A stretch of DNA of 64,000 nucleotides from Solimonas sp040066175 (GTDB taxonomy: Bacteria; Pseudomonadota; Gammaproteobacteria; Nevskiales; Nevskiaceae). Shown piece after piece: positions 16,309 to 24,886 of the stretch. The stretch is taken from positions 1 through 64,000 of the forward strand of contig NZ_JBEAAM010000009.1 in the NCBI RefSeq assembly GCF_040066175.1, read 5' to 3'. Every line of letters starts with the position of its first letter. The stretch's first letter is position 1. Position numbers and translations under genes: made by a program. The notes under the pieces were generated by a model. That model did not search any database, was not told the DNA's origin, and saw only the letters and a list, made by a program, of their open reading frames with translations.

Positions 16309-16713
16309 ATGACCACGACCCGCACGATCACCCGCACCGGCGGCTGCCATTGCGGCCGTGTCCGCTTCGAGGTGCAGGCGCCGGCAACGCTGCGTGTGCA
16401 ACGCTGCAACTGCTCGATCTGCCGCATGACCGGCTTCGAGCATCTGATCGTGCCGGCGGCCGACTTCCGCCTGCTGTCCGGTGCCGGCGACCTCACCGAG
16501 TACACGTTCAACACTGGGGTCGCCAAACACCTGTTCTGCCGCCACTGCGGCATCAAGTCGTTCTACGTGCCGCGCTCGAACCCGGACGGCTACTCGGTGA
16601 ACCTGCGCTGCCTCGATCCGGCGACGGTCGGCGCCGTCGAGTACGAGGACTTCGACGGGCAGAACTGGGAACGGCACGGCCACACCCTGGCCGGGCTGTC
16701 GAAACGAGGCTGA
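16309..16713 (+). CDS. GFA/CENP-V domain zinc protein
   Basis: A 134-residue protein of the glutathione-dependent formaldehyde-activating (GFA)/CENP-V family. It has the paired zinc-binding cysteine motifs GGCHCGRVRF, RCNCSICRMTG and LFCRHCGIKSFYVPRS. The family fold is a Mss4-like zinc barrel; many members have no proven enzyme activity. I chose the ATG at 16309 (MTTTRTIT), preceded by an AGGTAA-type RBS; an in-frame ATG at 16267 lies inside the divergent promoter. It is a single-gene unit, with 67 bases to the ParM-like gene. Confidence 0.9.
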   Translation: MTTTRTITRTGGCHCGRVRFEVQAPATLRVQRCNCSICRMTGFEHLIVPAADFRLLSGAGDLTEYTFNTGVAKHLFCRHCGIKSFYVPRSNPDGYSVNLRCLDPATVGAVEYEDFDGQNWERHGHTLAGLSKRG

Positions 16714-16746
16714 ACTGCCGCCGAGCGGGACGGGCGGCGCAGCCCC

Positions 16747-16752
16747 TATACT
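16747..16752 (+). promoter_or_regulatory. -10 box upstream of the ParM-like gene
   Basis: TATACT is a good -10 hexamer 28 bases before the GTG start at 16781, with GGGGGA (about 16770-16775) as ribosome binding site. The -35 region is GC-rich and unconvincing. Confidence 0.4.
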
Positions 16753-16780
16753 GCGCGCGGATTGGCATTGGGGGATCAGC

Positions 16781-17794
16781 GTGAAGGTGCTCGGCGCGGA
16801 TATCGGCTTTGGCTACACCAAGGCCACGGACGGCAAGCAGTTCCAGGTGTTCAAGTCGGTGGTCGGCGAAGCCACCGAGCCGCAATTCGGCGAGAGCCTG
16901 CTCCCCGGTGTGCCCCAGTTCCCGCGCCAGATCACCATCGGCACCCAGTCTTACTTCGTCGGCGAACTCGCGGAGCAGCAGTCGCGCGGACGCGGCTTCA
17001 CGCTCGACCAGAGCCAGTTCCTGACCCAGTACGCCAAGACGCTGGCGCTGGCGGCGCTCGCGCCGTTCGTCGCCAGCGGCGATCCGGTACGCCTCGTCAC
17101 CGGGCTGCCGATCAGCTTCTTCCGCAAGTACAAGGATGCGCTGGCGACACTGCTGCAGAACCGCCACACCATCACCGTGGTCAAGCCGGGCACGACCGAA
17201 CGCGAGGAGAAGGTCATCAACATCGAGAAGGTGCGCGTGATCCCGCAGCCCTTCGGCTCGATGTTCAACCTGATGCTCAACGACATCGGCAAGCCGGCGA
17301 GCCAGCGCTTCATCACCGAGAAGATCGGCATCATCGACATCGGCTTCCGCACCGCCGACTACACGATCAGCGACAAGACCCGCTATTCCGAACGCGGCTC
17401 GCAGTCCTCGGACTCCGGCATCGCCATCGCCTACACGGCGATCGCCAACCTGCTGCAGGAGAAAAGCGGCGTCAACATCGAGCTGTACCGGCTCTACGAC
17501 GGCGTGTCCAAGGGCACGATCAAGATCAAGGGCAAGCGCTACGACCTCACCGGCATCGTCCAGCAGGCGTTCCAGCAGCTGGCCACACGCATCGCCCAGG
17601 AAGTGAACCGGCTGTGGGCCGACGACTGGGACATCGACGCCATCGTCATCACCGGCGGCGGCGGCGCGTCACTCGCCCCCTACCTGGCCTCGCTGCTCGA
17701 AGGCGATGTGCTGCCGATGCCCGCCGACCAGGACGCGCGGCTCAACAACGTCTACGGCTACTGGAAATACGGCCAGAACCTGTGGGGGGCTTAG
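16781..17794 (+). CDS. ParM/StbA-family actin-like ATPase, orphan
   Basis: A 337-residue protein of the bacterial actin superfamily (ParM/StbA, ALP-type N-terminal domain). ATP-site landmarks: phosphate-1 ADIGFGYTKA (residues 6-15), phosphate-2 GIIDIGFRTADY (about 183-194) and the adenosine loop VITGGGGASL (289-298). In plasmids such proteins polymerise to push apart plasmids bound by a ParR adaptor at parC. No parR-like gene, replication gene or plasmid mark is nearby, so this looks like a chromosomal orphan with an unknown cargo. It starts with GTG behind a GGGGGA RBS. A block of inverted repeats follows directly (17804-17925). I am confident of the family; the cellular role is open. Confidence 0.88.
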   Translation: MKVLGADIGFGYTKATDGKQFQVFKSVVGEATEPQFGESLLPGVPQFPRQITIGTQSYFVGELAEQQSRGRGFTLDQSQFLTQYAKTLALAALAPFVASGDPVRLVTGLPISFFRKYKDALATLLQNRHTITVVKPGTTEREEKVINIEKVRVIPQPFGSMFNLMLNDIGKPASQRFITEKIGIIDIGFRTADYTISDKTRYSERGSQSSDSGIAIAYTAIANLLQEKSGVNIELYRLYDGVSKGTIKIKGKRYDLTGIVQQAFQQLATRIAQEVNRLWADDWDIDAIVITGGGGASLAPYLASLLEGDVLPMPADQDARLNNVYGYWKYGQNLWGA

Positions 17795-17803
17795 GCCACA
17801 AGC

Positions 17804-17925
17804 CACGCGAAGTCCAGTGGACTTCGCGTGCGGCCCAAGCCGGGCGGCCAGGGAAGGCCGCCCAGGGGGTTGGAAAACTCACGACGGTCGCGCCCAGGAC
17901 GGCAACCCGGGCCGTCGCTCGTGAG
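17804..17925. repeat. Composite of three inverted repeats after the ParM-like gene
   Basis: Three hairpin-forming units fill most of the gap 17795-17939. Unit 1 is a perfect 13-bp palindrome with one central base (17804-17816 and 17818-17830, CACGCGAAGTCCA/TGGACTTCGCGTG). Unit 2 is an 8-bp stem with a 6-base loop (17842-17849 and 17856-17863, GGGCGGCC/GGCCGCCC). Unit 3 is CTCACGA/TCGTGAG (17878-17884 and 17919-17925). No T-run follows, so it is not a classical terminator, though it separates two convergent genes and could block transcription both ways. Confidence 0.75.
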
Positions 17926-17939
17926 ATAACAGCAGGCGT

Positions 17940-19385
17940 TCACGCCGCCTTTCTCGTGCCCGTCTTCTTCCTGCCCCCCGCCTTCGCCGGCACCAGTCCC
18001 AGCACCTGCTCCAGCTCGTCGAGCGCCTCGCCGGTATAGACCGCCAGGCGCTGCATGGACGGCAGCGCGTCGCGGCAGCCGGTGAAGCCGATGTTGAACT
18101 GGCCGTCGTAGCTGACCGAGGTGATGTTCAGCGCCTGGCCGTGCGAGAGCAGCGACACCGGGTAGATCTGCTCCATGCGCGCGCCGTTGAAGTACAGCGA
18201 ATTCTTCGGGCCCGGCACGTTGGAGATGGTGACGTTGAACATCGGCCGCAGGCGGCCGCCCAGGCCGGCGAGCAGCTGCAGGATGAACGGCGCCATGAAG
18301 ATCATCGTGTAACTGTCGATCCCGGCCTTGGGCAACGCCTGCAGGTGCTCCTTGGCCATCGCGGTGGAATGGTGGATCGCGCGCAGGCGTTCCAGCGGAT
18401 CGGCCACCGTGGTGTTCAGGTTGGCGATGATGAAGCTGATCGCGTTGCCGGCGTTCTGATCGTCGGCCGGGCGCACCGACACCGGCACGCCCGCGGTCAG
18501 CGAACGATCCGGCAGCGCGTTGATCTCGAGCAGGTAACGGCGCAGCGCGGTCGCGCAGATGCCGAGGAAGATGTCGTTGACGGTGACCTCGGCGGCCGCC
18601 GCGATCTTCCTGACGCGTTCCAGGTCGTAGTGCTGCGTGGCGAAGCGGCGCTGCGCCGACACCTTGGCATTGAGCACCGAGCGCGGGCCGTCGAATGGCA
18701 GGGCTTCCTGATAATCCGTGCGCCGCACCGACTCGCGCACGACGCGGCCCAGCGCCCTGGCGACGGCCGGTGCGATCTGCGCCTGCTGCCGGGCCGTCTC
18801 CGCCAGCTTGCGCAGCTGCGCGTCGAAGCCGCGCGGCCCGCTCGTGCGCTCCCGGCGTGCCCCCGATCCGACCGCCCACGGCGGCGGCAGGTTTTCCTCC
18901 GCGGGATCGGGCGAGAGCATGCGCTGCAGCATGCGCATGCCGCCGACGCCATCGACCAGCGAGTGGTGCATCTTCATGTACAGCGCGAAACGATCGTTTT
19001 CGAGCCCCTCGATGACGTGCACCTCCCACAGCGGGCGGTTGAAGTCCATCGGATGCGAATGCAGGCGCGAGATCAGGACGCCCAGTTCGCGCTCGCCGCC
19101 GGGTGCCGGCAGCGCGGAGTGGCGCAGGTGGTAGTCGAGGTCGATGCGCGGCGCCTCGACCCAGGCCGGCATCACCGCCTTCAGGCGCGGCGCGGCGAGC
19201 TTGAGGTTGAACGGCGGGGCGAAACGCTCCACCGAACGCAGATGCGCGAACAGCTCGCGCAGGAAACTATCCGGCGCATCGGGCGGCAGCGAGAAGATCG
19301 CCAGGCAGCCGACCTGCATCGGCGTGTCTGCGGTATCGACGTACAGCCACGCGGCGTCCAGTGGCTTCAGGGTCTTGGCGCGCAT
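17940..19385 (-). CDS. Wax ester synthase/diacylglycerol O-acyltransferase (WS/DGAT)
   Basis: A 481-residue acyltransferase that esterifies long-chain alcohols or diacylglycerol with acyl-CoA to make wax esters or triacylglycerol. The catalytic motif HHxxxDG is intact (His140-His141-SLV-Asp145-Gly146). The C-terminal half has the ISNVPGPKNSLYFNGA motif of the DUF1298 domain. The C-terminal tail is lysine-rich. The start at 19385 is preceded by a strong AAGGAGGAGA RBS; the longer in-frame extension lacks similarity. It is divergent from an aldehyde dehydrogenase gene, 168 bases away. Storage-lipid formation from fatty alcohols and acids is the likely role. Confidence 0.93.
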   Translation of the reverse strand: MRAKTLKPLDAAWLYVDTADTPMQVGCLAIFSLPPDAPDSFLRELFAHLRSVERFAPPFNLKLAAPRLKAVMPAWVEAPRIDLDYHLRHSALPAPGGERELGVLISRLHSHPMDFNRPLWEVHVIEGLENDRFALYMKMHHSLVDGVGGMRMLQRMLSPDPAEENLPPPWAVGSGARRERTSGPRGFDAQLRKLAETARQQAQIAPAVARALGRVVRESVRRTDYQEALPFDGPRSVLNAKVSAQRRFATQHYDLERVRKIAAAAEVTVNDIFLGICATALRRYLLEINALPDRSLTAGVPVSVRPADDQNAGNAISFIIANLNTTVADPLERLRAIHHSTAMAKEHLQALPKAGIDSYTMIFMAPFILQLLAGLGGRLRPMFNVTISNVPGPKNSLYFNGARMEQIYPVSLLSHGQALNITSVSYDGQFNIGFTGCRDALPSMQRLAVYTGEALDELEQVLGLVPAKAGGRKKTGTRKAA

Positions 19386-19466
19386 CCTGCTCTCCTCCTT
19401 GGAATTCTGTGTCCGCCGCCGGCGATGGCGCGGTTGGCGCCGAACCGACCAGCGGGGCTGTTGCCG

Positions 19467-19487
19467 ATTGTAGCGCCGGCCTATACT
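19467..19487. promoter_or_regulatory. Divergent -10 boxes between WS/DGAT and aldehyde dehydrogenase
   Basis: On the plus strand TATACT (19482-19487) lies 15 bases after a TTGCCG that could serve as -35 (19461-19466), toward the dehydrogenase at 19554. On the minus strand bases 19472-19467 read TACAAT, toward the WS/DGAT gene at 19385. The gap 19386-19553 otherwise shows nothing I recognise. Confidence 0.4.
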
Positions 19488-19553
19488 CGACCTCTCGTTC
19501 AATTAACGGGTCGGGGATGACCATGCCGGCCCGCTGCGGATCCGGAGAGCGCG

Positions 19554-21008
19554 ATGAGCACAGTCGTTTCCTATCTTCCTGGCGTGACGCCAACACCCAG
19601 TGGCGTCGAGGCCGAGATCCAGCGCGTGTTCGAGCGCCAGCGCGAAACGGCGATCCGTCTGCGCACCTCGACCGCGCAGGAGCGCATCGCCAAGATCAAG
19701 CGCCTGCACGACGCGGTGATGGCGCATCGCACGGCGATCCACGAAGCCGCGTACAAGGACTTCAAGAAACCGCCGGCGGAAGTCGATCTGGCCGAGGTGC
19801 TGCCGGTGATCAGCGAAGCCAAGCACGCGATGCGCGCGCTCAAGGGCTGGATGAAACCCAAGGGCGTCTGGCCGACCAGCCTGACCGTGGGCCTGAAGTC
19901 GTGGATCCAGTACGAACCCAAGGGCCGCTGCCTGATCATTTCGCCGTGGAATTACAACGTCAACCTGTGCTTCAGCCCGCTGGTGTCGTGCATCGCGGCG
20001 GGCAATACCGCGATCCTCAAGCCCTCGGAGATGACGCCGCATCTGTCGGCGCTGATGGCGAAGATCGTCAAGGACATCTTCCCTGAGGACGAAGTCGCGC
20101 TGTTCGAAGGCGACGTCGCCGTCTCGACGGCGCTGCTGGATCTGCCCTTCGATCACATCTTCTTCACCGGCTCGCCGGCGGTCGGCAAGGTGGTGATGGC
20201 GGCGGCGGCCAAGCACCTGACCTCGGTGACGCTGGAACTGGGCGGCAAGTCGCCGACGATCATCGACGAGACCGCGGACCTCAAGCTCGCGGCGCGCACG
20301 CTGATGTGGGGCAAGTACACCAACAACGGCCAGACCTGCATCGCACCGGACTATGTGTACGCCCACGCCTCGATCAAGGACGCGTTCATCAAGGAATGCG
20401 TCGCCGTGATCGAGGAGAACTACGGCCGCAGCGCCAAGGAGCAGATGGGCTCGCCCTATCTAGCGCGCGTCGTCAACGAGCGCCACACCAAGCGCATCAA
20501 CGGACTGCTGACCGATGCCAGGGCGCGCGGTGCGCGCATCCTCTGCGGCGGCGAGGCGGTGGAGTCGGAGTGTTTCATCCAGCCGACGCTGCTCGACAAC
20601 ATCCCGGCGGACGCCAAGATCCAGTCCGAGGAAATCTTCGGCCCGCTGCTGCCGATCATCGCCTACACCGATCTCGACCGCGTGATCGACGAGATCAACG
20701 CCCAGCCCAAGCCGCTCGCGCTCTACATCTGGAGCAAGACGGAAGGCAACATCGAGAAGGTGCTCAAGCGGACCAGCGCCGGCGGCACCTGCATCAACCA
20801 CTGCGTGGTGCAGTACGCGCACGGCAACCTGCCCTTCGGCGGCGTCAACAACTCCGGAATCGGCAGCGCGCACGGCATCTTCGGCTTCAAGGCGTTCTCG
20901 CACGAACGCGCCGTGGTGCGCACGCGCTTCATGATGGCGCGGGTCCTGTTCCCGCCGTACACGGACTTCAAGGCGAAGATGCTGAACATCATGCTCAAGA
21001 CGCAATGA
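19554..21008 (+). CDS. Aldehyde dehydrogenase family protein (ALDH3/fatty or coniferyl aldehyde type)
   Basis: A 484-residue NAD(P)-dependent dehydrogenase oxidising aldehydes to acids. Visible are the oxyanion Asn133 (SPWNYNV), Glu228 (LELGGKSP), catalytic Cys262 (NNGQTCIAPDY), FGPLLPI and the C-terminal PFGGVNNSGIG block. The short length and APDYV after the Cys place it with ALDH3-like enzymes, which include fatty and coniferyl aldehyde dehydrogenases. It is divergent from WS/DGAT and convergent with a second aldehyde dehydrogenase. A hairpin terminator follows. The substrate is not determined by sequence; a fatty aldehyde is plausible given the neighbours. Confidence 0.92.
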   Translation: MSTVVSYLPGVTPTPSGVEAEIQRVFERQRETAIRLRTSTAQERIAKIKRLHDAVMAHRTAIHEAAYKDFKKPPAEVDLAEVLPVISEAKHAMRALKGWMKPKGVWPTSLTVGLKSWIQYEPKGRCLIISPWNYNVNLCFSPLVSCIAAGNTAILKPSEMTPHLSALMAKIVKDIFPEDEVALFEGDVAVSTALLDLPFDHIFFTGSPAVGKVVMAAAAKHLTSVTLELGGKSPTIIDETADLKLAARTLMWGKYTNNGQTCIAPDYVYAHASIKDAFIKECVAVIEENYGRSAKEQMGSPYLARVVNERHTKRINGLLTDARARGARILCGGEAVESECFIQPTLLDNIPADAKIQSEEIFGPLLPIIAYTDLDRVIDEINAQPKPLALYIWSKTEGNIEKVLKRTSAGGTCINHCVVQYAHGNLPFGGVNNSGIGSAHGIFGFKAFSHERAVVRTRFMMARVLFPPYTDFKAKMLNIMLKTQ

Positions 21009-21026
21009 GCGTCCGGCGATGAACAG

Positions 21027-21055
21027 ACGGGCCGCATTCCCGGCCCGTTTCGTTT
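21027..21055 (+). terminator. Rho-independent-like terminator after the aldehyde dehydrogenase
   Basis: An 8-bp stem ACGGGCCG (21027-21034) pairs with CGGCCCGT (21041-21048) across a CATTCC loop and is followed by TTCGTTT. It lies 19 bases after the plus-strand stop, in the 62-base gap between two convergent genes. Confidence 0.7.
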
Positions 21056-21070
21056 GCGTCTGGCGTGCTG

Positions 21071-22567
21071 CTACCGCTTGAACGCGCCGGTGACCTTGAT
21101 GATGCCGTTGATGAGGTTGATCGCGGCGTCCGGCATCTTGATTTCCTTGGACAGGAGCTGCGCGATCATCTTCTTGTACTTGTCGGAGTACGGCGGGAAC
21201 ATGATGTTCGGATCGCCCGCCGGGTACTGATCCTCGACCACGGAACGCGCGTTCGAGCATTCGAGGAAGGTGTAGCGACCACCGACACGGCCGATGCCGC
21301 TGGCGTTGACGCCGCCGAACGGCAGGTAGGGATTGGTGCCGGACTGGATCAGGTTGTGGTTGACGACCAGGCTGCCCGAGGTCGTGCGCGCCATGAACCA
21401 GTCGATCGCCGCGCGATCCTTGGCGAAGATGTACGAACCCAGCGGCTTGGGCCGGCGGCGGATCGTCGCGATCGCCTCCTCGCGCTGCCTGAACGGCAGC
21501 ACGCAGAGGATCGGCCCGAAGATCTCCTCCTGCATGATGCGCATGTCCTCGGTGACGCCGGTCAGCACGGTCGGGGAGATATACAGGTCGTCGGCGTCGG
21601 TCTCGCCGCCGAACGCAAGCGTCGCACCCCGGGCCAGCGCATCGTCGAGCAGGCCCTTGATGCGGTCGAAATGGCGGCGGTTGACGATGCGCGGCAGGTC
21701 GCCGGACTTCTGGAAGCCCTTGCCGTCGGCGTTGTACATCGCCGTCATGTGCTTGCCGAGCGAGGCGACGAAGTCCTTGGCGATGCTCTCGTGTACCAGC
21801 GCGTAGTCCGGTGCCAGGCAGACCTGGCCGGCGTTGGCGACGCGGCCCCAGGCGATCTTGCGGCCCGCCTCGTCGAGGTCGGCGCTGGCATCGACGATCA
21901 CCGGATTCTTGCCGCCCATCTCCAGCGTCACGGTGGCGAAGTGCTCCGCGGCCGCACGCATGACGATGCGGCCGACGGCATGGCCGCCGATGTAGAAGAT
22001 GTGATTGAACGGCAGCTTGAGCAGGTCGGATGCGACATCGGCCGCGCCGATCAGCACCGCCAGCTCGTCATCCGGCAGCACCTTCGCGCAGATGTCGGCC
22101 AGCACCTGCGCCGAATGCGGCGCAAGCTCCGACGGCTTGAGCACGAACGGGCAGCCCGCCGCGATTGCGCCATAGGCCATCACGAAGGCCTCGGCGATCG
22201 GCGCGTTCCAGGTGGACAGGTGCAGGACGACGCCCTTGGGTTCGTAGCGGATGTAGCTCTTCTTGCCGAGCGTCATCAACGAGCCCTGCACCGGCTGCGG
22301 CGCCATCCACCCGGCCAGATTGCGGGCGATGAACTCGGCCTCCGACTTGATCATCAGCAGCTGCGCATCGACGTCGGTGGCGTTGACGCGCAGCTCCTTG
22401 TGCGCCGCCTCCAGAATCGCCGGGCGCGCATCCAGCGTCGCCTTCAGCAGCCTGCGGATCTTCTCGGCGCGCTGCTCGGCACTGGTCAGCGCCAGCTCCT
22501 GCGCCTTGACCGTCAGCCGGTCGAACAGCGGCTGAAAACGGTTCGATTCCTTGAGTACGGCATTCAT
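21071..22567 (-). CDS. Aldehyde dehydrogenase family protein (second copy type)
   Basis: A 498-residue aldehyde dehydrogenase, clearly a different paralogue from the one at 19554. Catalytic Glu216 (LEMGGKNP) and Cys250 (NAGQVCLAPDY) are present, as are EEIFGPIL and PFGGVNASGIGR. The usual Pro-Trp-Asn is STWNAP (Asn121). The C-terminal ~30 residues form an extra tail. It is the last gene of the minus-strand redox run, 16 bases after the SDR gene, so it probably oxidises an aldehyde produced by those enzymes. Substrate unknown. Confidence 0.92.
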   Translation of the reverse strand: MNAVLKESNRFQPLFDRLTVKAQELALTSAEQRAEKIRRLLKATLDARPAILEAAHKELRVNATDVDAQLLMIKSEAEFIARNLAGWMAPQPVQGSLMTLGKKSYIRYEPKGVVLHLSTWNAPIAEAFVMAYGAIAAGCPFVLKPSELAPHSAQVLADICAKVLPDDELAVLIGAADVASDLLKLPFNHIFYIGGHAVGRIVMRAAAEHFATVTLEMGGKNPVIVDASADLDEAGRKIAWGRVANAGQVCLAPDYALVHESIAKDFVASLGKHMTAMYNADGKGFQKSGDLPRIVNRRHFDRIKGLLDDALARGATLAFGGETDADDLYISPTVLTGVTEDMRIMQEEIFGPILCVLPFRQREEAIATIRRRPKPLGSYIFAKDRAAIDWFMARTTSGSLVVNHNLIQSGTNPYLPFGGVNASGIGRVGGRYTFLECSNARSVVEDQYPAGDPNIMFPPYSDKYKKMIAQLLSKEIKMPDAAINLINGIIKVTGAFKR

Positions 22568-22583
22568 GTCTCTCTCCGGGCCG

Positions 22584-23447
22584 TCAGCGCGCCGCCGCCG
22601 GGATCTTGAAGGTCGAACGCATGATGGCTTCGAGCTGGCCGTCGGACAGCAGACGGCGCATGACGCCCATCGGCTTGACGTCCTTGCCGAGCAGCTCCAT
22701 CGGCGCCCACTTCTTCTTGTCGAGGATCTTGAGCGTGCCCTCCAGTGCCTGCTCGGGCGTGCTGCCGGTCTTTTCCAGCATGTCCGGCAGGACCTGGCAC
22801 ATCACGTTGCGCAGCGGCTCGTACACCTTGCGGATCTCCTCCGGCTGCATCGCCCAGGTCTTCTTGGTGTTCTCGTGCGAGTTCGCCGACATGCCGGTCA
22901 GCACACCACCGGGAATGATCGACGTCACCTGGATGCCGAACGGCGCGAGTTCGTGGCGCAGGGTCAGCGTCATGCCGTGGATCGCGTGCTTGGTCATGTT
23001 GTAGATGCCGGCACCGACCGGGTTGGCGATGATCGCGCCCGAGCTGTAGTTGGCGATGCGCGAGCCCGGCGCGTTCTTGCGCAGCAGCGGCAGGAAGGCC
23101 TGGATCACGCGCAGCTGGCCGAACATGTTGATGTGGAACAGACGCTCGGCCTGCTGCAAATCGGCACCTTCGAGCACGCCGACGGCGATGTTGGCGACGC
23201 CGGCGACGTTCATCAGCAAGTCGAGACCGTCGCCCTTGAGCGCGCTGGTGACGATCTCGGCGCTCCGGCGCACCGACTCGGTGTTCGAGACGTCCTGATC
23301 AACGACCGTCAGGTTGCCGCCGGTCACCAGATCGGTCGGCGCGCCCGGCAGAACGCCGGCAAACACGCGCCAGCCGCGCTGCGCCAGCGCCTTGGCCAGC
23401 AGGTTGGCCTGGCCGACGTTGGCACCGGTAATAAACGCATTCTTCAT
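22584..23447 (-). CDS. Short-chain dehydrogenase/reductase
   Basis: A 287-residue NAD(P)-dependent oxidoreductase of the SDR superfamily. The cofactor motif is TGANVGQA near the N-terminus (a variant of TGxxxGxG), NVAGVA matches the NAG element (about 80-85), Ser135/136 are in NYSSGAI, and the catalytic Tyr149-x3-Lys153 is in IYNMTKH. The C-terminal extension past residue 230 is typical of classical SDRs acting on bulky alcohols such as retinol or hydroxysteroids, but specificity is not readable. The ATG at 23447 starts at MKNAFITGAN. It lies 16 bases upstream of the aldehyde dehydrogenase gene. Confidence 0.92.
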   Translation of the reverse strand: MKNAFITGANVGQANLLAKALAQRGWRVFAGVLPGAPTDLVTGGNLTVVDQDVSNTESVRRSAEIVTSALKGDGLDLLMNVAGVANIAVGVLEGADLQQAERLFHINMFGQLRVIQAFLPLLRKNAPGSRIANYSSGAIIANPVGAGIYNMTKHAIHGMTLTLRHELAPFGIQVTSIIPGGVLTGMSANSHENTKKTWAMQPEEIRKVYEPLRNVMCQVLPDMLEKTGSTPEQALEGTLKILDKKKWAPMELLGKDVKPMGVMRRLLSDGQLEAIMRSTFKIPAAAR

Positions 23448-23464
23448 GAAACCCTCATTCGTGT

Positions 23465-23490
23465 ACGGGGCGGGCCGAAGCCCGCCCCGT
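23465..23490 (-). promoter_or_regulatory. 11-bp hairpin with UUCG loop between DUF1329 and SDR genes
   Basis: Read on the minus strand, ACGGGGCGGGC, TTCG, GCCCGCCCCGT form a perfect 11-bp stem capped by a UUCG tetraloop, about 18 bases before the SDR start. No T-run follows on that strand. It could act as an mRNA stability or processing element within the operon, or as a weak attenuator. Confidence 0.5.
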
Positions 23491-23515
23491 TTGAAAGTAA
23501 CGCGAAGCGTTCGAC

Positions 23516-24886
23516 TCAGTGTCCGCCGCGCGCCGCCGCCTGCGGGCTGAATTCCTGCGGTGACAGCGGCACATTGATGCGCCACCAGTCGTTGCCGCGC
23601 TCGTTGACCATGTAGCCGGCCTCGTAGGCCTTGGCCGTCAGGTCGTGATAGACCGAGGTGCCGCGGTGGAAGGTGGCCGATTCCTGCGAGTAGAAGTAGT
23701 TGACGAAGGCCACGCGCCACAGCTCGCCGCGCGCGTCGTAGTTGTCCGCCCACAGCGCCAGCCAGGTGTCCTCGTCGGCGTAGAGGCGACGCTTGGAGTA
23801 GATGTGCCGATACCCGTCGCGCAGATAGCCCTCGACGATCCAGACACGGTGCAGCTCATAACGCACGTAGTCCGGATTGATCGTATTGGGCTTGATGATG
23901 TCCGCGTACTTGAGCGCCGGATCGTTGATCTTGAAGTTGTGGTACGGCACGTACATCTCCTTCTTGCCGACCAGTTTCCAGGTGTAGCGCTCGGGCGAGC
24001 CGTTGAAGACGTAGTCGTCGTCCACCGTGCGCAGGCCAGCGGGCGGCACCGGGTAGTCGCAGCAGACCTCCGGCGCCTGACGCACGCGGCGGATGCCCGG
24101 CTGGTACTGCCAGGCCTGGGTCGCATCCTTCTTGAAGTTGTTCGGCTGGAAGCCGACGCCGGTGAAACCCTTGTCGCGCTCCGGCAGCAGGTAGCTGGTG
24201 AAGAAGTAGGCGTTGATCTTGTCGGTGTACGGACGACGCTCCTTCGGATCGTTCATCAGGTTCATCGTCTTGAAGATGTTGCGTCCCCAGGCGATGCTGC
24301 CATTGGCATACACGTCGGCGATGTCGCACACCGCCTTCTCGGTCCATGCACGGTGCGGGTTGATGATGTTCCAGACCGCTTCCTGGCCGCTGGCCGGAAA
24401 CGGGAACGGAATCGTGCCGCCGGTGCCGGTGGTGCCCAGGCCGTCGTCGATCAACTCCGCCGTCACCGCGTTCTTCTTGGTCGTGTCGCAGACCCAATCC
24501 TTGAAACCGAAGTCGCGGTGGCTGGGATAGACGTTCATGCGGTAGGACTGCGGGTACTGCTTGAGCAGCGCCTTCTGGCCCTCGGTGAGCTTGTCCTCGT
24601 ACTGCGCCATGTTCTGCGCGGTGACCGTGAACAGCGGCTTCTCGTCCGCATACGGACCCGGGTCGTAGCCATAGTCATTCTTGACGCCCGGCCACTTGCC
24701 GACCCACTTGCCGCTGTACTCGGGGATGCCGCTGGCGCTGCCGGCGCGCTCGGCGCCCATACAGGTCAGCTTGGGTCCGTTCAGCTCTGCCGCCTTTTCG
24801 GCCGTAACCTTGGCCCAGGCTCCCTCCAGCGGCAGGCCGAGACCACAGGCCAGCGCGCAGGCCGCCAGAAACGCTTTGCTTTTCAT
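23516..24886 (-). CDS. DUF1329 family exported protein
   Basis: A 456-residue protein with a signal peptide (about residues 1-25, ending GAWA). The mature part matches DUF1329, a family of periplasmic/outer-membrane-associated proteins related in fold to lipoprotein-sorting proteins. Typical elements are YSGKWVGKWPGVKNDYGYDPGPY, NPHRAW, YDYP-like stretches and the tryptophan- and tyrosine-rich C-terminus (RVWIVEG, RRLYADEDTWLAL). DUF1329 genes are often found with DUF1302 porin-like and hydrophobic-compound catabolic genes; no DUF1302 partner is in this window. A role in moving hydrophobic substrate across the envelope is an inference. A GAGGAGAG RBS precedes the ATG at 24886. The 192-base gap upstream shows nothing I recognise. 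Confidence 0.88.
   Translation of the reverse strand: MKSKAFLAACALACGLGLPLEGAWAKVTAEKAAELNGPKLTCMGAERAGSASGIPEYSGKWVGKWPGVKNDYGYDPGPYADEKPLFTVTAQNMAQYEDKLTEGQKALLKQYPQSYRMNVYPSHRDFGFKDWVCDTTKKNAVTAELIDDGLGTTGTGGTIPFPFPASGQEAVWNIINPHRAWTEKAVCDIADVYANGSIAWGRNIFKTMNLMNDPKERRPYTDKINAYFFTSYLLPERDKGFTGVGFQPNNFKKDATQAWQYQPGIRRVRQAPEVCCDYPVPPAGLRTVDDDYVFNGSPERYTWKLVGKKEMYVPYHNFKINDPALKYADIIKPNTINPDYVRYELHRVWIVEGYLRDGYRHIYSKRRLYADEDTWLALWADNYDARGELWRVAFVNYFYSQESATFHRGTSVYHDLTAKAYEAGYMVNERGNDWWRINVPLSPQEFSPQAAARGGH

Noticed and set aside
14733..16556. 607-residue apparent fusion ending in DUF484
   Set aside because: The upstream part is a wrong-frame reading of dapF; DUF484 begins at 15437.
16781..17794. 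Integrated plasmid or ICE carrying a ParM system
   Set aside because: No replication, mobilisation, ParR or integrase gene is nearby; the only tyrosine recombinase, xerC, is in its core operon.
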